In this document: positions 8,388 through 18,206 of the stretch, one piece after another | Position numbering within the stretch: position 1 is the first letter of the stretch | How the letters are laid out: every line of letters starts with the position of its first letter | Assembly: GCF_008364765.1 (NCBI RefSeq) | Contig: NZ_VTUY01000003.1 | Span: forward strand, 187,657 to 251,656 | Reading direction: 5' to 3' | Length of the DNA: 64,000 nt | Source of the DNA: Bacillus sp. CH30_1T | GTDB lineage: Bacteria > Bacillota > Bacilli > Bacillales > Bacillaceae_B | Notes under the pieces: generated by a model | What the model was told of the DNA's origin: nothing | Database searches by the model: none | What the model saw: only the letters and a program-made list of their open reading frames with translations | Made by a program: the position numbers and the translations under genes

Positions 8388-8951
8388 TTAAATATTAAAA
8401 CTTTCAATCACAATTCGTTTCCCCGTACTTAATGTGAATTCAAAGCGGTCACGCTTCTTTTTGTAATAGGTGAAGTGATGCTGGACAGCACATACTTCTA
8501 CACCGTTATCGAAGGTGATGAAGTTAACTCCTTCTTTGATCTTTTGATTTCCAAGGAAAACCAGGTGGTTATGGCAAAAGATACTATCATAAATAGAATA
8601 ACCCAGATTGTTTAAGGCAGTTGTAAACTGATGAAAAGCATCATCAGAAATTTCTTCCAATAAATTCTCCAACGAATACAATATATTCTTCTTTATTTGA
8701 ATTCGATCGCCATTCTCGATTCTTAATCGTTCATACGGAGTGACAATAATTCCATCTTCCAACAGAACACCAGAAAGCCAGTCTCCATCTCTATATACTT
8801 TCAATTCATGATTGAGGTAAAATTCGAGCTCAGACTCTTCCTCGGCGTCAATTTCGAAAAAGTACCACGTATCATCTTCGTAAAGGGCAGTGCCTTCGGA
8901 ATAGGACCTTTTTTGGGATTTTATAATGTTTGATCGAAAAGTGTTGCTCAA
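8388..8951 (-). CDS. yisN: DUF2777-like protein (YisN-type)
   Basis: A 187-residue soluble protein read from a TTG start at 8951, with AAGGAGGG 8 nt upstream. No signal peptide or membrane segment is visible. The N-terminal half is acidic and beta-rich (WYFFEIDAEEESELEFY); the C-terminal half carries HNHLVFLGNQK and VCAVQHHFTYY. It occupies the yisN position between yisL and asnO of B. subtilis, and the pattern suggests DUF2777. No function is known. The family label is from position and recall and is less certain than the neighbours. Confidence 0.7.
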   Translation of the reverse strand: MSNTFRSNIIKSQKRSYSEGTALYEDDTWYFFEIDAEEESELEFYLNHELKVYRDGDWLSGVLLEDGIIVTPYERLRIENGDRIQIKKNILYSLENLLEEISDDAFHQFTTALNNLGYSIYDSIFCHNHLVFLGNQKIKEGVNFITFDNGVEVCAVQHHFTYYKKKRDRFEFTLSTGKRIVIESFNI

Positions 8952-9108
8952 GTGAATATCCCTCCTTAACTACATTTCTTGTCATAATTATCATATTTCA
9001 TTCATGTGAAAATTGATTGAGACAATTAACCATTTCTTACCTTGAGCATAGAATAATTTATGTGTCCGTGAGCCCAGTTTGTTTGATTAGAAAGTGAGGA
9101 TGATCACC

Positions 9109-10956
9109 ATGTGCGGAATTGCAGGTTGGATTCATTATAAACGAGATTTGTCTGATCAAAAAGAAGTAGTGGAAAAAATGGCAGAAACCCTTTCTAAGAG
9201 AGGGCCAGATGAAACGAATGTATGGATTGAACAACATGTTGCGTTTGGTCATAAACGATTGATTGTCGTAGATCCTGCAGGTGGAAGGCAGCCCATGAGC
9301 ATTCAGCATAAGAACCACCATTTTACCATTTGCTACAATGGAGAACTTTACAATACAGAAGATTTGAGAAAAGTACTTATATCTAAGGGGTATACCTTCA
9401 AAGGACATTCTGATACGGAGGTCTTGTTAACGTCTTATATAGAGTGGCGTGAGGATTGTGTCCATCACCTAAATGGGATTTTTGCCTTTGCTGTGTGGGA
9501 CAGTGAGAAGGAGCATGTATTTATAGGCAGGGACCGAATGGGCGTAAAGCCTTTATTTTATTTTGAAAAGGAAGAAGGCATCCTCTTTGGTTCCGAACTC
9601 AAAGCGTTACTGGCCCATCCTGATGTTTTGCCCCAGGTGGATCATCAGGGATTAGCGGAAGTATTGGGACTGGGGCCATCCCGTACGCCTGGTAATGGAG
9701 TGTTTAAAGGAGTGAAAGAGCTTCGTCCTGCTCATGCTATGCTTTTTTCAAAAGACGGCTTGAAAATATGGAGATACTGGAATGTGAAGAGTGAGGAGCA
9801 TACAGACTCATTTATTGAAACAGTGTCAAAGGTGAGGTTCCTGTTGACTGATGCCATCGAGAGACAGCTCGTTTCCGATGTGCCGCTTTGTACGTTCTTA
9901 TCAGGCGGACTCGATTCAAGTGCGATTACAGCGGTGGCAGCGAACAGCTATAAAAAAGAAGGAAAAGGGAAACTTCATACCTATTCCATTGATTATGAAG
10001 AAAACGAACAATACTTTAAAGCGGACGACTTTCAGCCTAATTCTGATGCACCATGGATAGAAAAAATGACTTCTGAATTCGATACTGAGCACCATCGCTG
10101 TGTCATCAGCCAACAGAAATTGAAAGATTATCTTACTGAAGCGGTTCATGTAAGAGACTTACCGGGGATGGCAGACGTTGATTCATCATTATTATGGTTC
10201 TGTCGGGAAATTAAACAGGACTTCACGGTTGGATTGTCAGGGGAGTGTGCGGATGAAATATTCGGTGGTTACCCTTGGTTTCACCGTCCTGAAGATTTCG
10301 ACCGCAGAGGATTTCCATGGATGCGCTCCACGGCTGAGCGTCAAGGTCTTCTAAAAGAAGAATGGAGCAAGAAATTAAATCTGGAAGAATATGTACTGGA
10401 GCAATATGATCGCACTATGGCAGAAACCCCATTATTAGAAGGGGAAAGTGAAGTTGAAACAAAAAGAAGACAATTATTCTACCTGAATTTACTTTGGTTC
10501 ATGACGACATTGTTAGATCGTAAAGATCGGATGAGTATGGGTGCAAGTTTAGAGGTCCGTGTTCCATTTGCTGATCATAGACTCGTAGAATACGTCTGGA
10601 ATATTCCATGGGAGATGAAAATGCACGAAGGAAGAGAAAAAGGAATTCTACGAAAGGCTCTTGAAGGAGTATTGCCTCACGAAGTCCTTTATCGTAAGAA
10701 AAGTCCGTACCCAAAGACCCATCACCCTGAGTACACGAAGCTGGTCAGTGACTGGTTGAATGAAATACTCGAAGACAAATCAAGTGTTCTCTATGAATTA
10801 TTCGATGAAGAAAAACTGAAAGCAATCGTTGCAACAGGCGGATCTGCCTTCCAGGTGCCATGGTACGGCCAACTCATGACCGGTCCCCAGCTACTTGCCC
10901 ACCTGGCACAGATTCATGTTTGGTTTAAGGATTATAATGTAGAGATTGTGGAATAG
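9109..10956 (+). CDS. asnO: Asparagine synthase, glutamine-hydrolysing (AsnO-type)
   Basis: The 615-residue protein starts MCGIAGW; processing exposes Cys2, the glutaminase nucleophile, so I place the start at 9109 rather than 9094. The class II glutamine amidotransferase domain (about 1-210, with RGPDE and a CYNGELYN loop) is followed by an ATP-binding synthetase domain with the PP-loop SGGLDSS (about residue 268) and a later SGECADEIFGGYP segment. It converts aspartate, ATP and glutamine to asparagine. B. subtilis has three such enzymes; the location after yisN marks this as AsnO, the sporulation-associated one. A strong terminator follows, so it is monocistronic. Confidence 0.95.
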   Translation: MCGIAGWIHYKRDLSDQKEVVEKMAETLSKRGPDETNVWIEQHVAFGHKRLIVVDPAGGRQPMSIQHKNHHFTICYNGELYNTEDLRKVLISKGYTFKGHSDTEVLLTSYIEWREDCVHHLNGIFAFAVWDSEKEHVFIGRDRMGVKPLFYFEKEEGILFGSELKALLAHPDVLPQVDHQGLAEVLGLGPSRTPGNGVFKGVKELRPAHAMLFSKDGLKIWRYWNVKSEEHTDSFIETVSKVRFLLTDAIERQLVSDVPLCTFLSGGLDSSAITAVAANSYKKEGKGKLHTYSIDYEENEQYFKADDFQPNSDAPWIEKMTSEFDTEHHRCVISQQKLKDYLTEAVHVRDLPGMADVDSSLLWFCREIKQDFTVGLSGECADEIFGGYPWFHRPEDFDRRGFPWMRSTAERQGLLKEEWSKKLNLEEYVLEQYDRTMAETPLLEGESEVETKRRQLFYLNLLWFMTTLLDRKDRMSMGASLEVRVPFADHRLVEYVWNIPWEMKMHEGREKGILRKALEGVLPHEVLYRKKSPYPKTHHPEYTKLVSDWLNEILEDKSSVLYELFDEEKLKAIVATGGSAFQVPWYGQLMTGPQLLAHLAQIHVWFKDYNVEIVE

Positions 10957-10966
10957 TAGTCGTACG

Positions 10967-11008
10967 AAAAAGGTGAGCTTCTTATATGAAAGAAGCTCAC
11001 CTTTTTTT
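10967..11008. terminator. Terminator after asnO
   Basis: A near-perfect 16-bp stem around AGGTGAGCTTCTT and AAGAAGCTCACCT, with a 5-nt loop, is flanked by A and T tracts. Confidence 0.92.
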
Positions 11009-11048
11009 GTCCAAGATGAAAAAGAAAAAATCATTTCGACGAATTCGT

Positions 11049-11100
11049 AAATAAGCTCGTATGGAAGCTTTTATTGGAAGCCTTCCATATGAGCTTATTT
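11049..11100. repeat. Inverted repeat, probable second terminator between asnO and amtB
   Basis: AATAAGCTC and GAGCTTATT bracket an imperfect stem (TATGGAAG with CTTCCATA). The T run is on the plus-strand side, so it would act best on transcripts from asnO, and on the minus strand mainly as a 3' stabilising hairpin for amtB. Confidence 0.7.
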
Positions 11101-11150
11101 TTGTTAGAGGCAAAAGAAGAGAGCCGCTTCTGCAGCAGCTCCCGATCTGA

Positions 11151-12539
11151 TTATATTGTGTTTCGCTGATTAATGGTTTCACTCACTTTACCTGTTCCAA
11201 TCGAATTTAATCGATCAACTAAATCAGATCCAAAAGGAGAAGAGGAAGAAACGTTTGATTCTAATACAGTATCCTTTAATTCATAAGCGTTCGACCCATG
11301 CTCTGTAAAGTCCAGTCCTGAAAGTTCTTCCTCACGTGAAACGCGAATACTTGATACTCTCGTTACGATGAACAGGAACCCTCCGACAGTGACGGAGGTC
11401 CAGGCAATAACTGCTAACACACCGAGGGCTTGAGTGGCTACTAAAGAAACACCACCGCCATATAATAAGCCGTTTGAAACATCAAACAACCCGACTGCTA
11501 CTGTACCCCATATCCCGCAAATTCCATGTACGGCAATGGCCCCTACAGGATCATCGACTTTAAGTTTAGAATCGATTACGGTTACGGCTTCAACAAGGAT
11601 CACTCCTGCAACAAGCCCGATAATGAGAGAACCGGCGAGTGATACATTGGCACAGCCGGCGGTGATACCGACAAGTCCTCCCAGAGCTCCATTTAAAGTG
11701 AGGGAGGGGTCAATTCGTTTAAATCTCACTAACGTGTAGAAAGCGGATGAAAGAATGGCGGCAGATGCTGAGAATAAAGTTGTTGTAATGACGTGGGGGA
11801 CAAGTGTCGGATCAGCGGCCAAGCTGCTGCCTCCATTAAATCCAAACCAGCCGAACCAAAGGATGAATACCCCAAGGGCACCGATCGGGATATTATGACC
11901 AGGAATGACATTCACTTTCCCTTTATTGTATTTGCCGATACGTGCTCCAAGGAAAAGTACCGTAATGAAGGCTCCGACAGCACCTGTTAAATGAACGACT
12001 GTAGATCCGGCGAAATCAACGAATCCCAGCTCTGAAAGCCATCCACCTCCCCATATCCAATGTCCGACAATTGGATAAATGATTCCAGTCATGGCAATGG
12101 TTAACAGAATATAACTATTAAGTTTCATTCGTTCAGCTACAGCACCTGAAATGATAGTTGCACATGTAGCGGCAAATACGGATTGGAATAAGAAGAAACC
12201 GATGTCTTCACGTCCTAAAAGGAAAAAACTGTCAATTCCAATGATGCCTCCGGATGTTCCTCCAAACATAAACCCAAATCCTACAATGAAAAACAAAACA
12301 GAGGCAATGGCAACAGTTAAGAAGTTTTTCATCAGGATATTAAGAGAGTTCTTGGCACGGGTGAATCCGGTCTCAACCATGGCGAATCCAGCGTGCATGA
12401 AGAACACAAGGACTGCAGCAATCATGACCCATAGGGAGTCAACGGACGCTTGAACAGATTCTGCGGTAGGGGCCGCAGCGAAAGCAGTAGTACTCACAAA
12501 CAGTGACAGAAGCAACAGAGCAGAAATTTTTTTAATCAA
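11151..12539 (-). CDS. amtB: Ammonium transporter (AmtB/NrgA)
   Basis: This 462-residue membrane protein has an N-terminal signal-like helix (MIKKISALLLLSLFVSTTAFAAA), then about eleven transmembrane helices with the Amt signatures FFMHAGFAMVETGF, FVDFAGSTVVHLTGA and FGWFGFNGGS, and the pore histidine in VHGICGIWG. It conducts ammonium or ammonia at low external nitrogen. The C-terminal cytoplasmic tail after about residue 405 is the usual PII contact. It follows glnK by 61 bp and shares its TnrA-controlled promoter; in B. subtilis the order is reversed (nrgA then nrgB). The tail is longer than the core family, ending in a Ser-rich stretch. Confidence 0.95.
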   Translation of the reverse strand: MIKKISALLLLSLFVSTTAFAAAPTAESVQASVDSLWVMIAAVLVFFMHAGFAMVETGFTRAKNSLNILMKNFLTVAIASVLFFIVGFGFMFGGTSGGIIGIDSFFLLGREDIGFFLFQSVFAATCATIISGAVAERMKLNSYILLTIAMTGIIYPIVGHWIWGGGWLSELGFVDFAGSTVVHLTGAVGAFITVLFLGARIGKYNKGKVNVIPGHNIPIGALGVFILWFGWFGFNGGSSLAADPTLVPHVITTTLFSASAAILSSAFYTLVRFKRIDPSLTLNGALGGLVGITAGCANVSLAGSLIIGLVAGVILVEAVTVIDSKLKVDDPVGAIAVHGICGIWGTVAVGLFDVSNGLLYGGGVSLVATQALGVLAVIAWTSVTVGGFLFIVTRVSSIRVSREEELSGLDFTEHGSNAYELKDTVLESNVSSSSPFGSDLVDRLNSIGTGKVSETINQRNTI

Positions 12540-12600
12540 TGGTATCCCTCCAATATTGGTTTGGCCAGCGGCTTAGTGATTGAGTTAAGAATGAAGTGAT

Positions 12601-12942
12601 CTATAAAACGGCTTTTTTTCCTCGTTCACCTGTACGGATGCGAATGACATCCTCGACCGGATAGATGAAAATCTTTCCGTCTCCTATGGTGTCGGTACTG
12701 CAATGTTCAACAATGAGATCAATGATGTCTTCAACTTGACCATCGTCGACAATCATTTCCACCTTTACACGGGGGACTAACTGCAGTTCGAATTTATTCC
12801 CTCTGAAAATCCCTTGCTTTCCTTTCTGTTTTCCACAGCCAGCTGCTTCTGATACGGTTAGCCCGCTGAATCCACGAAGGCATAACGCTTCTCGCAGGGA
12901 CAAGAATGCTTCTGCACGAATAATCGCTTCTACTTTTTTCAT
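12601..12942 (-). CDS. glnK: PII nitrogen regulatory protein (GlnK/NrgB)
   Basis: The 113-residue PII protein has the B-loop/C-loop pattern IGDGKIFIYPVEDVIRIRTGERG and a T-loop from about residue 36 to 55. Position 51, a tyrosine uridylylated in enteric PII, is phenylalanine here, so that modification is excluded. It is likely to bind ATP/ADP and 2-oxoglutarate, gate AmtB, and possibly contact TnrA as described for B. subtilis. It is the first gene of the glnK-amtB operon. The ribosome site AAAGGAGG lies 8 nt before the ATG, and TnrA boxes lie upstream. Confidence 0.95.
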   Translation of the reverse strand: MKKVEAIIRAEAFLSLREALCLRGFSGLTVSEAAGCGKQKGKQGIFRGNKFELQLVPRVKVEMIVDDGQVEDIIDLIVEHCSTDTIGDGKIFIYPVEDVIRIRTGERGKKAVL

Positions 12943-12998
12943 TGTATTTTCCTCCTTTTGTTTTTTGTTCTTTCATTCTTAGAAAAATGATTCATGGA

Positions 12999-13015
12999 TG
13001 TTAGGTTTTATGACA
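12999..13015 (-). promoter_or_regulatory. TnrA box 1 upstream of glnK-amtB
   Basis: TGTTAGGTTTTATGACA is a perfect match to the palindrome TGTNAN7TNACA and lies 57 bp before the glnK start. TnrA activates nrgAB-type operons in nitrogen limitation. Confidence 0.85.
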
Positions 13016-13091
13016 TGAATAAGTTATATTATTTATCATATTCAGAAAATAACAAAAGTTCAAGTGTTAATTTGTAATGTAAGCGTTTTTA

Positions 13092-13108
13092 TGTAAAAAA
13101 ACATAACA
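13092..13108 (-). promoter_or_regulatory. TnrA box 2 upstream of glnK-amtB
   Basis: TGTAAAAAAACATAACA is a second perfect match to TGTNAN7TNACA, 93 bp from the first (about nine helical turns). A cre-like sequence TGTAAGCGTTTTTA (13078-13091) abuts it. Confidence 0.6.
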
Positions 13109-13138
13109 TAAGTTGGTGGATGCGTTTTCATTTAGTGT

Positions 13139-13178
13139 GAAAAAAGAGTCAGCTCGGTTGGAGAGCTGACTCTTTTTG
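13139..13178. terminator. Terminator between the MATE gene and the glnK promoter region
   Basis: The stem AAAAAGAGTCAGCTC (from 13141) pairs with GAGCTGACTCTTTTT, with a 7-nt loop and A/T tracts on both sides. On the minus strand it ends any readthrough; it also isolates the glnK promoter. Confidence 0.85.
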
Positions 13179-13252
13179 AAAGGAGAGAGGGGAGCGGCGG
13201 TTATATGAACTTGCGTCAAGGTTCGCAACCTCCTAAAGGAAGCCCCGTCCCT

Positions 13253-14608
13253 CTATATTGTACCTTTATTACTTTGGACAAATCGTTTCTGGATCCATAC
13301 TTTGGATCGCCAGCGTTTGAGCATGATGATGCCTCGGAGCCATTCATCGGCAATAAAGGAGATCCAGATCCCGATAAGTCCGAGCCCGAACCAGATTCCG
13401 AGTATATAGGAAAGCGTAACGCTCACTCCCCACATGGATAAGATCCCCATATATACTGGGAAGCGCACGTCGCCTGTTGCCCTTAGTGCGTTTATGACGA
13501 CAAGGTTGAAGCTTCTGCCTGGTTCTAGAATGATGGTCAGGTAGATTAATGTTTTACCAAGAGAAATGATTTCTTCGTTATTTGTAAATATTCGCAGCAG
13601 CGGCTCGGCTGCGATAGAGAAAATTCCGGCCATAATAAGAGAGATGAAGATAGCGATCTTTAAACTTTTCAAACACCGTTCATAGGCACTGTCAAATTGT
13701 TTCGCTCCGATCATATGACCAATGATAATTTGAGTTCCCTGACTGATCGCTACGCTGAATAAAAAGATAAACATCATCAGGTTTTGTGCATACACCTTGG
13801 TGGTGAGTGCGTTCGTTCCGATACTTGCAATGAAATACGTAATGACCATTTGTGAACCATTATATGATAAATGTTCTCCTGCAGAGGGAATCCCGATGCG
13901 CAATAAATTTTTTACATGAGAAATAGGTAACTGAAATAATCTCTTGATTGGAAGAGCATTTGGGATTCGTTTGGTAATCACGATGATGCTCACGATAAAT
14001 CCGATAAGTCTCGAAGCAATCGTGGAAATCGCTACCCCTTCCACCCCTAAAACAGGAACGCCAAATGGACCAAAGATAAATAAATAGTTCCCGATCACAT
14101 TAATGATATTCATTCCAATCGTAATGTACATGGCGTCTTTTGTATAGCCGTAGCTCCTCATGATGGAACCGGCCGTCATGATCAACGCCTGGATGAAGGC
14201 GAATCCTCCAACGATTGTTAAATATGAAGAGGCTTCATTCATCAACGATCGGGGAAGATCCATTGAAAGCAGGATCGGTTCACTGAAAAACACAAGGGCG
14301 AAACTGAGGAAAAGACCGAACCCTAAGTTAACGGCAATGGAAACGATGGATACTTCTCCAGCCAATCGGTCCTCCCGGGCTCCCAGATGCTGAGCAACAA
14401 GAATGGCAGTACCTGTTGCGACAAATCCAAACATGACAATAATGAGTGAGAGGATTTGGTTGGATACCCCGACGGCTGCGACAGAGTCATCTGAGTACTG
14501 ACTGAGCATTAACGTATCGGCATTTCCCATCAGCATATGAAGGAAAATTTCAATGAAAATCGGCCAAGTCAAGGCGAAGAGGGTCATGTTTTTTTGATTC
14601 TTACTCAT
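13253..14608 (-). CDS. MATE family multidrug/Na+ exporter
   Basis: A 451-residue protein with two related halves of about six transmembrane helices each, as in MATE transporters. The first half starts TLFALTWPIFIEIFLHMLMGNADTLMLSQ and the second contains LRIGIPSAGEHLSYNGSQM, the repeated MATE pattern. It probably exports cationic organic compounds in exchange for Na+ or H+. AAAGGAG lies 8 nt before the ATG. A weak hairpin (about 14671-14698) separates it from the neopullulanase gene upstream on the same strand, so it may be transcribed alone. The substrate is unknown. Confidence 0.9.
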   Translation of the reverse strand: MSKNQKNMTLFALTWPIFIEIFLHMLMGNADTLMLSQYSDDSVAAVGVSNQILSLIIVMFGFVATGTAILVAQHLGAREDRLAGEVSIVSIAVNLGFGLFLSFALVFFSEPILLSMDLPRSLMNEASSYLTIVGGFAFIQALIMTAGSIMRSYGYTKDAMYITIGMNIINVIGNYLFIFGPFGVPVLGVEGVAISTIASRLIGFIVSIIVITKRIPNALPIKRLFQLPISHVKNLLRIGIPSAGEHLSYNGSQMVITYFIASIGTNALTTKVYAQNLMMFIFLFSVAISQGTQIIIGHMIGAKQFDSAYERCLKSLKIAIFISLIMAGIFSIAAEPLLRIFTNNEEIISLGKTLIYLTIILEPGRSFNLVVINALRATGDVRFPVYMGILSMWGVSVTLSYILGIWFGLGLIGIWISFIADEWLRGIIMLKRWRSKVWIQKRFVQSNKGTI

Positions 14609-14669
14609 AGATTTTCTCCTTTAGCTGGCCAGGGATAGGTACCTGGTCATTCTGATCGATTTAAATAGA

Positions 14670-14700
14670 TAAGGGGACTAACCGTTAAGGTGTAGTCCCG
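14670..14700 (-). terminator. Weak terminator after the neopullulanase gene
   Basis: On the minus strand GGGACTA pairs with TAGTCCC (loop CACCTTAACGGT), followed by CTTATCTATTT. The stem is short. Confidence 0.5.
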
Positions 14701-14721
14701 CTTTTCACGAACTAAGCTTTA

Positions 14722-16509
<1,788 letters not shown>

Positions 16510-16513
16510 TTAA

Positions 16514-16542
16514 AGAGTATTCTAAAGCAACAATGTTGTCAA
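16514..16542 (-). promoter_or_regulatory. Sigma-A promoter of the neopullulanase gene
   Basis: Minus strand -35 TTGACA (16537-16542), 17-bp spacer, -10 TACTCT (16514-16519). Confidence 0.6.
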
Positions 16543-16612
16543 TAATGGGCCATCAATCTAGTGAAGCGTTTTCTTTTCTCCCTGGCAAACATAAAAAATT
16601 TTCAAAAAAGTA

Positions 16613-16640
16613 TTGTCAAAGGAGATTTAGTTTGTATAAT
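16613..16640 (+). promoter_or_regulatory. Sigma-A promoter of the malEFG-like operon
   Basis: -35 TTGTCA (16613-16618), 16-bp spacer, -10 TATAAT (16635-16640). Transcription should begin near 16647, just before operator 1. Confidence 0.75.
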
Positions 16641-16653
16641 AAGAAGTAGATTG

Positions 16654-16725
16654 TGCAATCGTTTTCACAAAGAATGTAAGCGATATCTTTCAAGTAAATG
16701 TCATAGGTATGTGCAAACGTTTGTT
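16654..16725 (+). promoter_or_regulatory. Three LacI/CcpA-type operators before malE
   Basis: TGCAATCGTTTTCA (16654-16667), TGTAAGCGATATCT (16675-16688) and TGCAAACGTTTGTT (16712-16725) all have the central CG and flanking half-sites of LacI-family operators. Each misses the cre consensus TGWAANCGNTNWCA by one or more bases. They lie downstream of the predicted start of transcription, so a bound repressor would block elongation. The linked LacI-type regulator or CcpA are the likely ligands. Confidence 0.65.
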
Positions 16726-16775
16726 CAGTCTAAAATATGAATCAATACTTTTTACCATACTTAGGAGGGGTTGAG

Positions 16776-18056
16776 ATGAAAAAAGCGTTATCATTATTGA
16801 TGGTAATCATGCTTGTACTAGGGGCGTTGGCTGCTTGTGGTCCTAATCGTGAAGAAGGGTCAGGAAACAACGACAGCGGAGAGAAGAAAGCTGACGATGC
16901 AAACAAACCTGAAAAACTGGTTGTCTGGGAAGATCAAGAGAAAACTGGATGGCTGGATGAAGTAGGTGCTAAGTTCGAAGAAGAAACTGGCATCAAAGTT
17001 GAAGTGAAAGAAGTCGAAATGGCTACTAAGATGAAAGAACAATTACGTTTAGATGGTCCTGCTGGAACTGGTCCAGACGTTTTAACATTACCACATGACC
17101 AAATCGGTGAGCTTGCTCTTGCTGGTCATATCGCTGCTTTAGAAGTTGAAGGGGACATTGAAGAGCGTTTCACTGAATCTTCTATGACGGCGGAGAGCTA
17201 TGATGGAAAACTATATGGTCTTCCAAAGTCTTCTGAAACACCGGTATTCGTTTATAACAAAGCATTAATGGAAGAAGTTCCCAAAACAATGGATGAAGTT
17301 TACACATTCTCTAAAGACTTCACAAAAGATGGAAACTACGGTTTCTTAGCTCTTTGGGACAACTTCTACTTCGCTCATGCACCAATCGGTGGATTTGGCG
17401 GATATGTATTTGCTGAAAATGATGGAGCATTAGATGCGAAAGATCTTGGGTTAAACAATGAAGGTGCTGTAGAAGGTACGGAATATATTCAAAAATGGTA
17501 CACAGAAGGTTTATTCCCTAAAGGTATCGTTGGTGAAAATGGTGGATCTGCAATGGACGGTCTGTTTGGTGAAGGAAAAGTTGCTTCTGTCATGAATGGA
17601 CCATGGTCTTTCCAAGGTTACAAAGATGCTGGAATCGATATCGGGGTATCTGCTATGCCTAAACTTCCAAACGGAGAGCCGATGAAAACTTTCATGGGTG
17701 TTAAAGGATGGCACGTATCAGGATACTCTGAAAATAAAGAGTGGGCTCAAAAATTCATCGAATTCATCACTCAAGATGAGTATGCGAAATTACGTTTTGA
17801 ACAAACTCAAGAAGTTCCAACAAACCAAGGGTTGATCGACGATCCTGCGATCGCAGAAAATCCAGGAGCTAAAGCGGTTGCTGAGCAATCTCAAAATGCG
17901 GTTCCAATGCCGAACATTCCTGAAATGGGAGAGGTTTGGGGACCAATGGCTGACTCACTTCAAACCGTTGTGACAGGCAAACAAGAACCTAAAACGGCTC
18001 TTGATGCAGCTGTAAAGCAAATTCAAGAAAACATTGATGCCAATCACTCAAACTAA
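16776..18056 (+). CDS. malE: Maltodextrin ABC transporter substrate-binding lipoprotein (MdxE/MalE-like)
   Basis: From the ATG at 16776, preceded by AGGAGGGG, the product is 426 residues with a lipoprotein signal and a lipobox LAAC. After a polar linker the mature domain begins KLVVWEDQEKTGWLDEV, a typical family 1 binding protein start (KLVVW). The aromatic-rich regions VFVYNKAL, MNGPWSFQGYKDAGIDIGVSAMP and KGWHVSG match maltose/maltodextrin binders. It should capture maltodextrins outside the membrane and hand them to the MalF/MalG permease encoded next. Two hairpins separate it from malF, a usual means of giving the binding protein excess expression. Confidence 0.93.
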   Translation: MKKALSLLMVIMLVLGALAACGPNREEGSGNNDSGEKKADDANKPEKLVVWEDQEKTGWLDEVGAKFEEETGIKVEVKEVEMATKMKEQLRLDGPAGTGPDVLTLPHDQIGELALAGHIAALEVEGDIEERFTESSMTAESYDGKLYGLPKSSETPVFVYNKALMEEVPKTMDEVYTFSKDFTKDGNYGFLALWDNFYFAHAPIGGFGGYVFAENDGALDAKDLGLNNEGAVEGTEYIQKWYTEGLFPKGIVGENGGSAMDGLFGEGKVASVMNGPWSFQGYKDAGIDIGVSAMPKLPNGEPMKTFMGVKGWHVSGYSENKEWAQKFIEFITQDEYAKLRFEQTQEVPTNQGLIDDPAIAENPGAKAVAEQSQNAVPMPNIPEMGEVWGPMADSLQTVVTGKQEPKTALDAAVKQIQENIDANHSN

Positions 18057-18065
18057 TGAATAAAC

Positions 18066-18101
18066 ATAGCGGTACCTTCTCAATTAGAGAGGTACTGCTA
18101 T
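18066..18101 (+). repeat. Hairpin after malE
   Basis: ATAGC (18066) and GTACCT pair with AGGTAC and GCTAT (to 18101), followed by CCTTTTAAA. It is likely a leaky terminator or a 3' stabiliser of the malE message. Confidence 0.7.
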
Positions 18102-18120
18102 CCTTTTAAAGACCTATTCA

Positions 18121-18164
18121 AGGGCTTTTTAAGGAAATAATGACTTCTTTTCTTAAAAAGCTCT
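18121..18164 (+). repeat. Second hairpin between malE and malF
   Basis: AGGGCTTTTTAAGG (18121-18134) pairs with CTTAAAAAGCTCT (about 18152-18164). No T run follows, suggesting an RNA-stability element, not a terminator. Confidence 0.55.
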
Positions 18165-18206
18165 TGAAGCTTATCAAAATTGTGAACGTAGAAAGGGGAA
18201 TATAGG

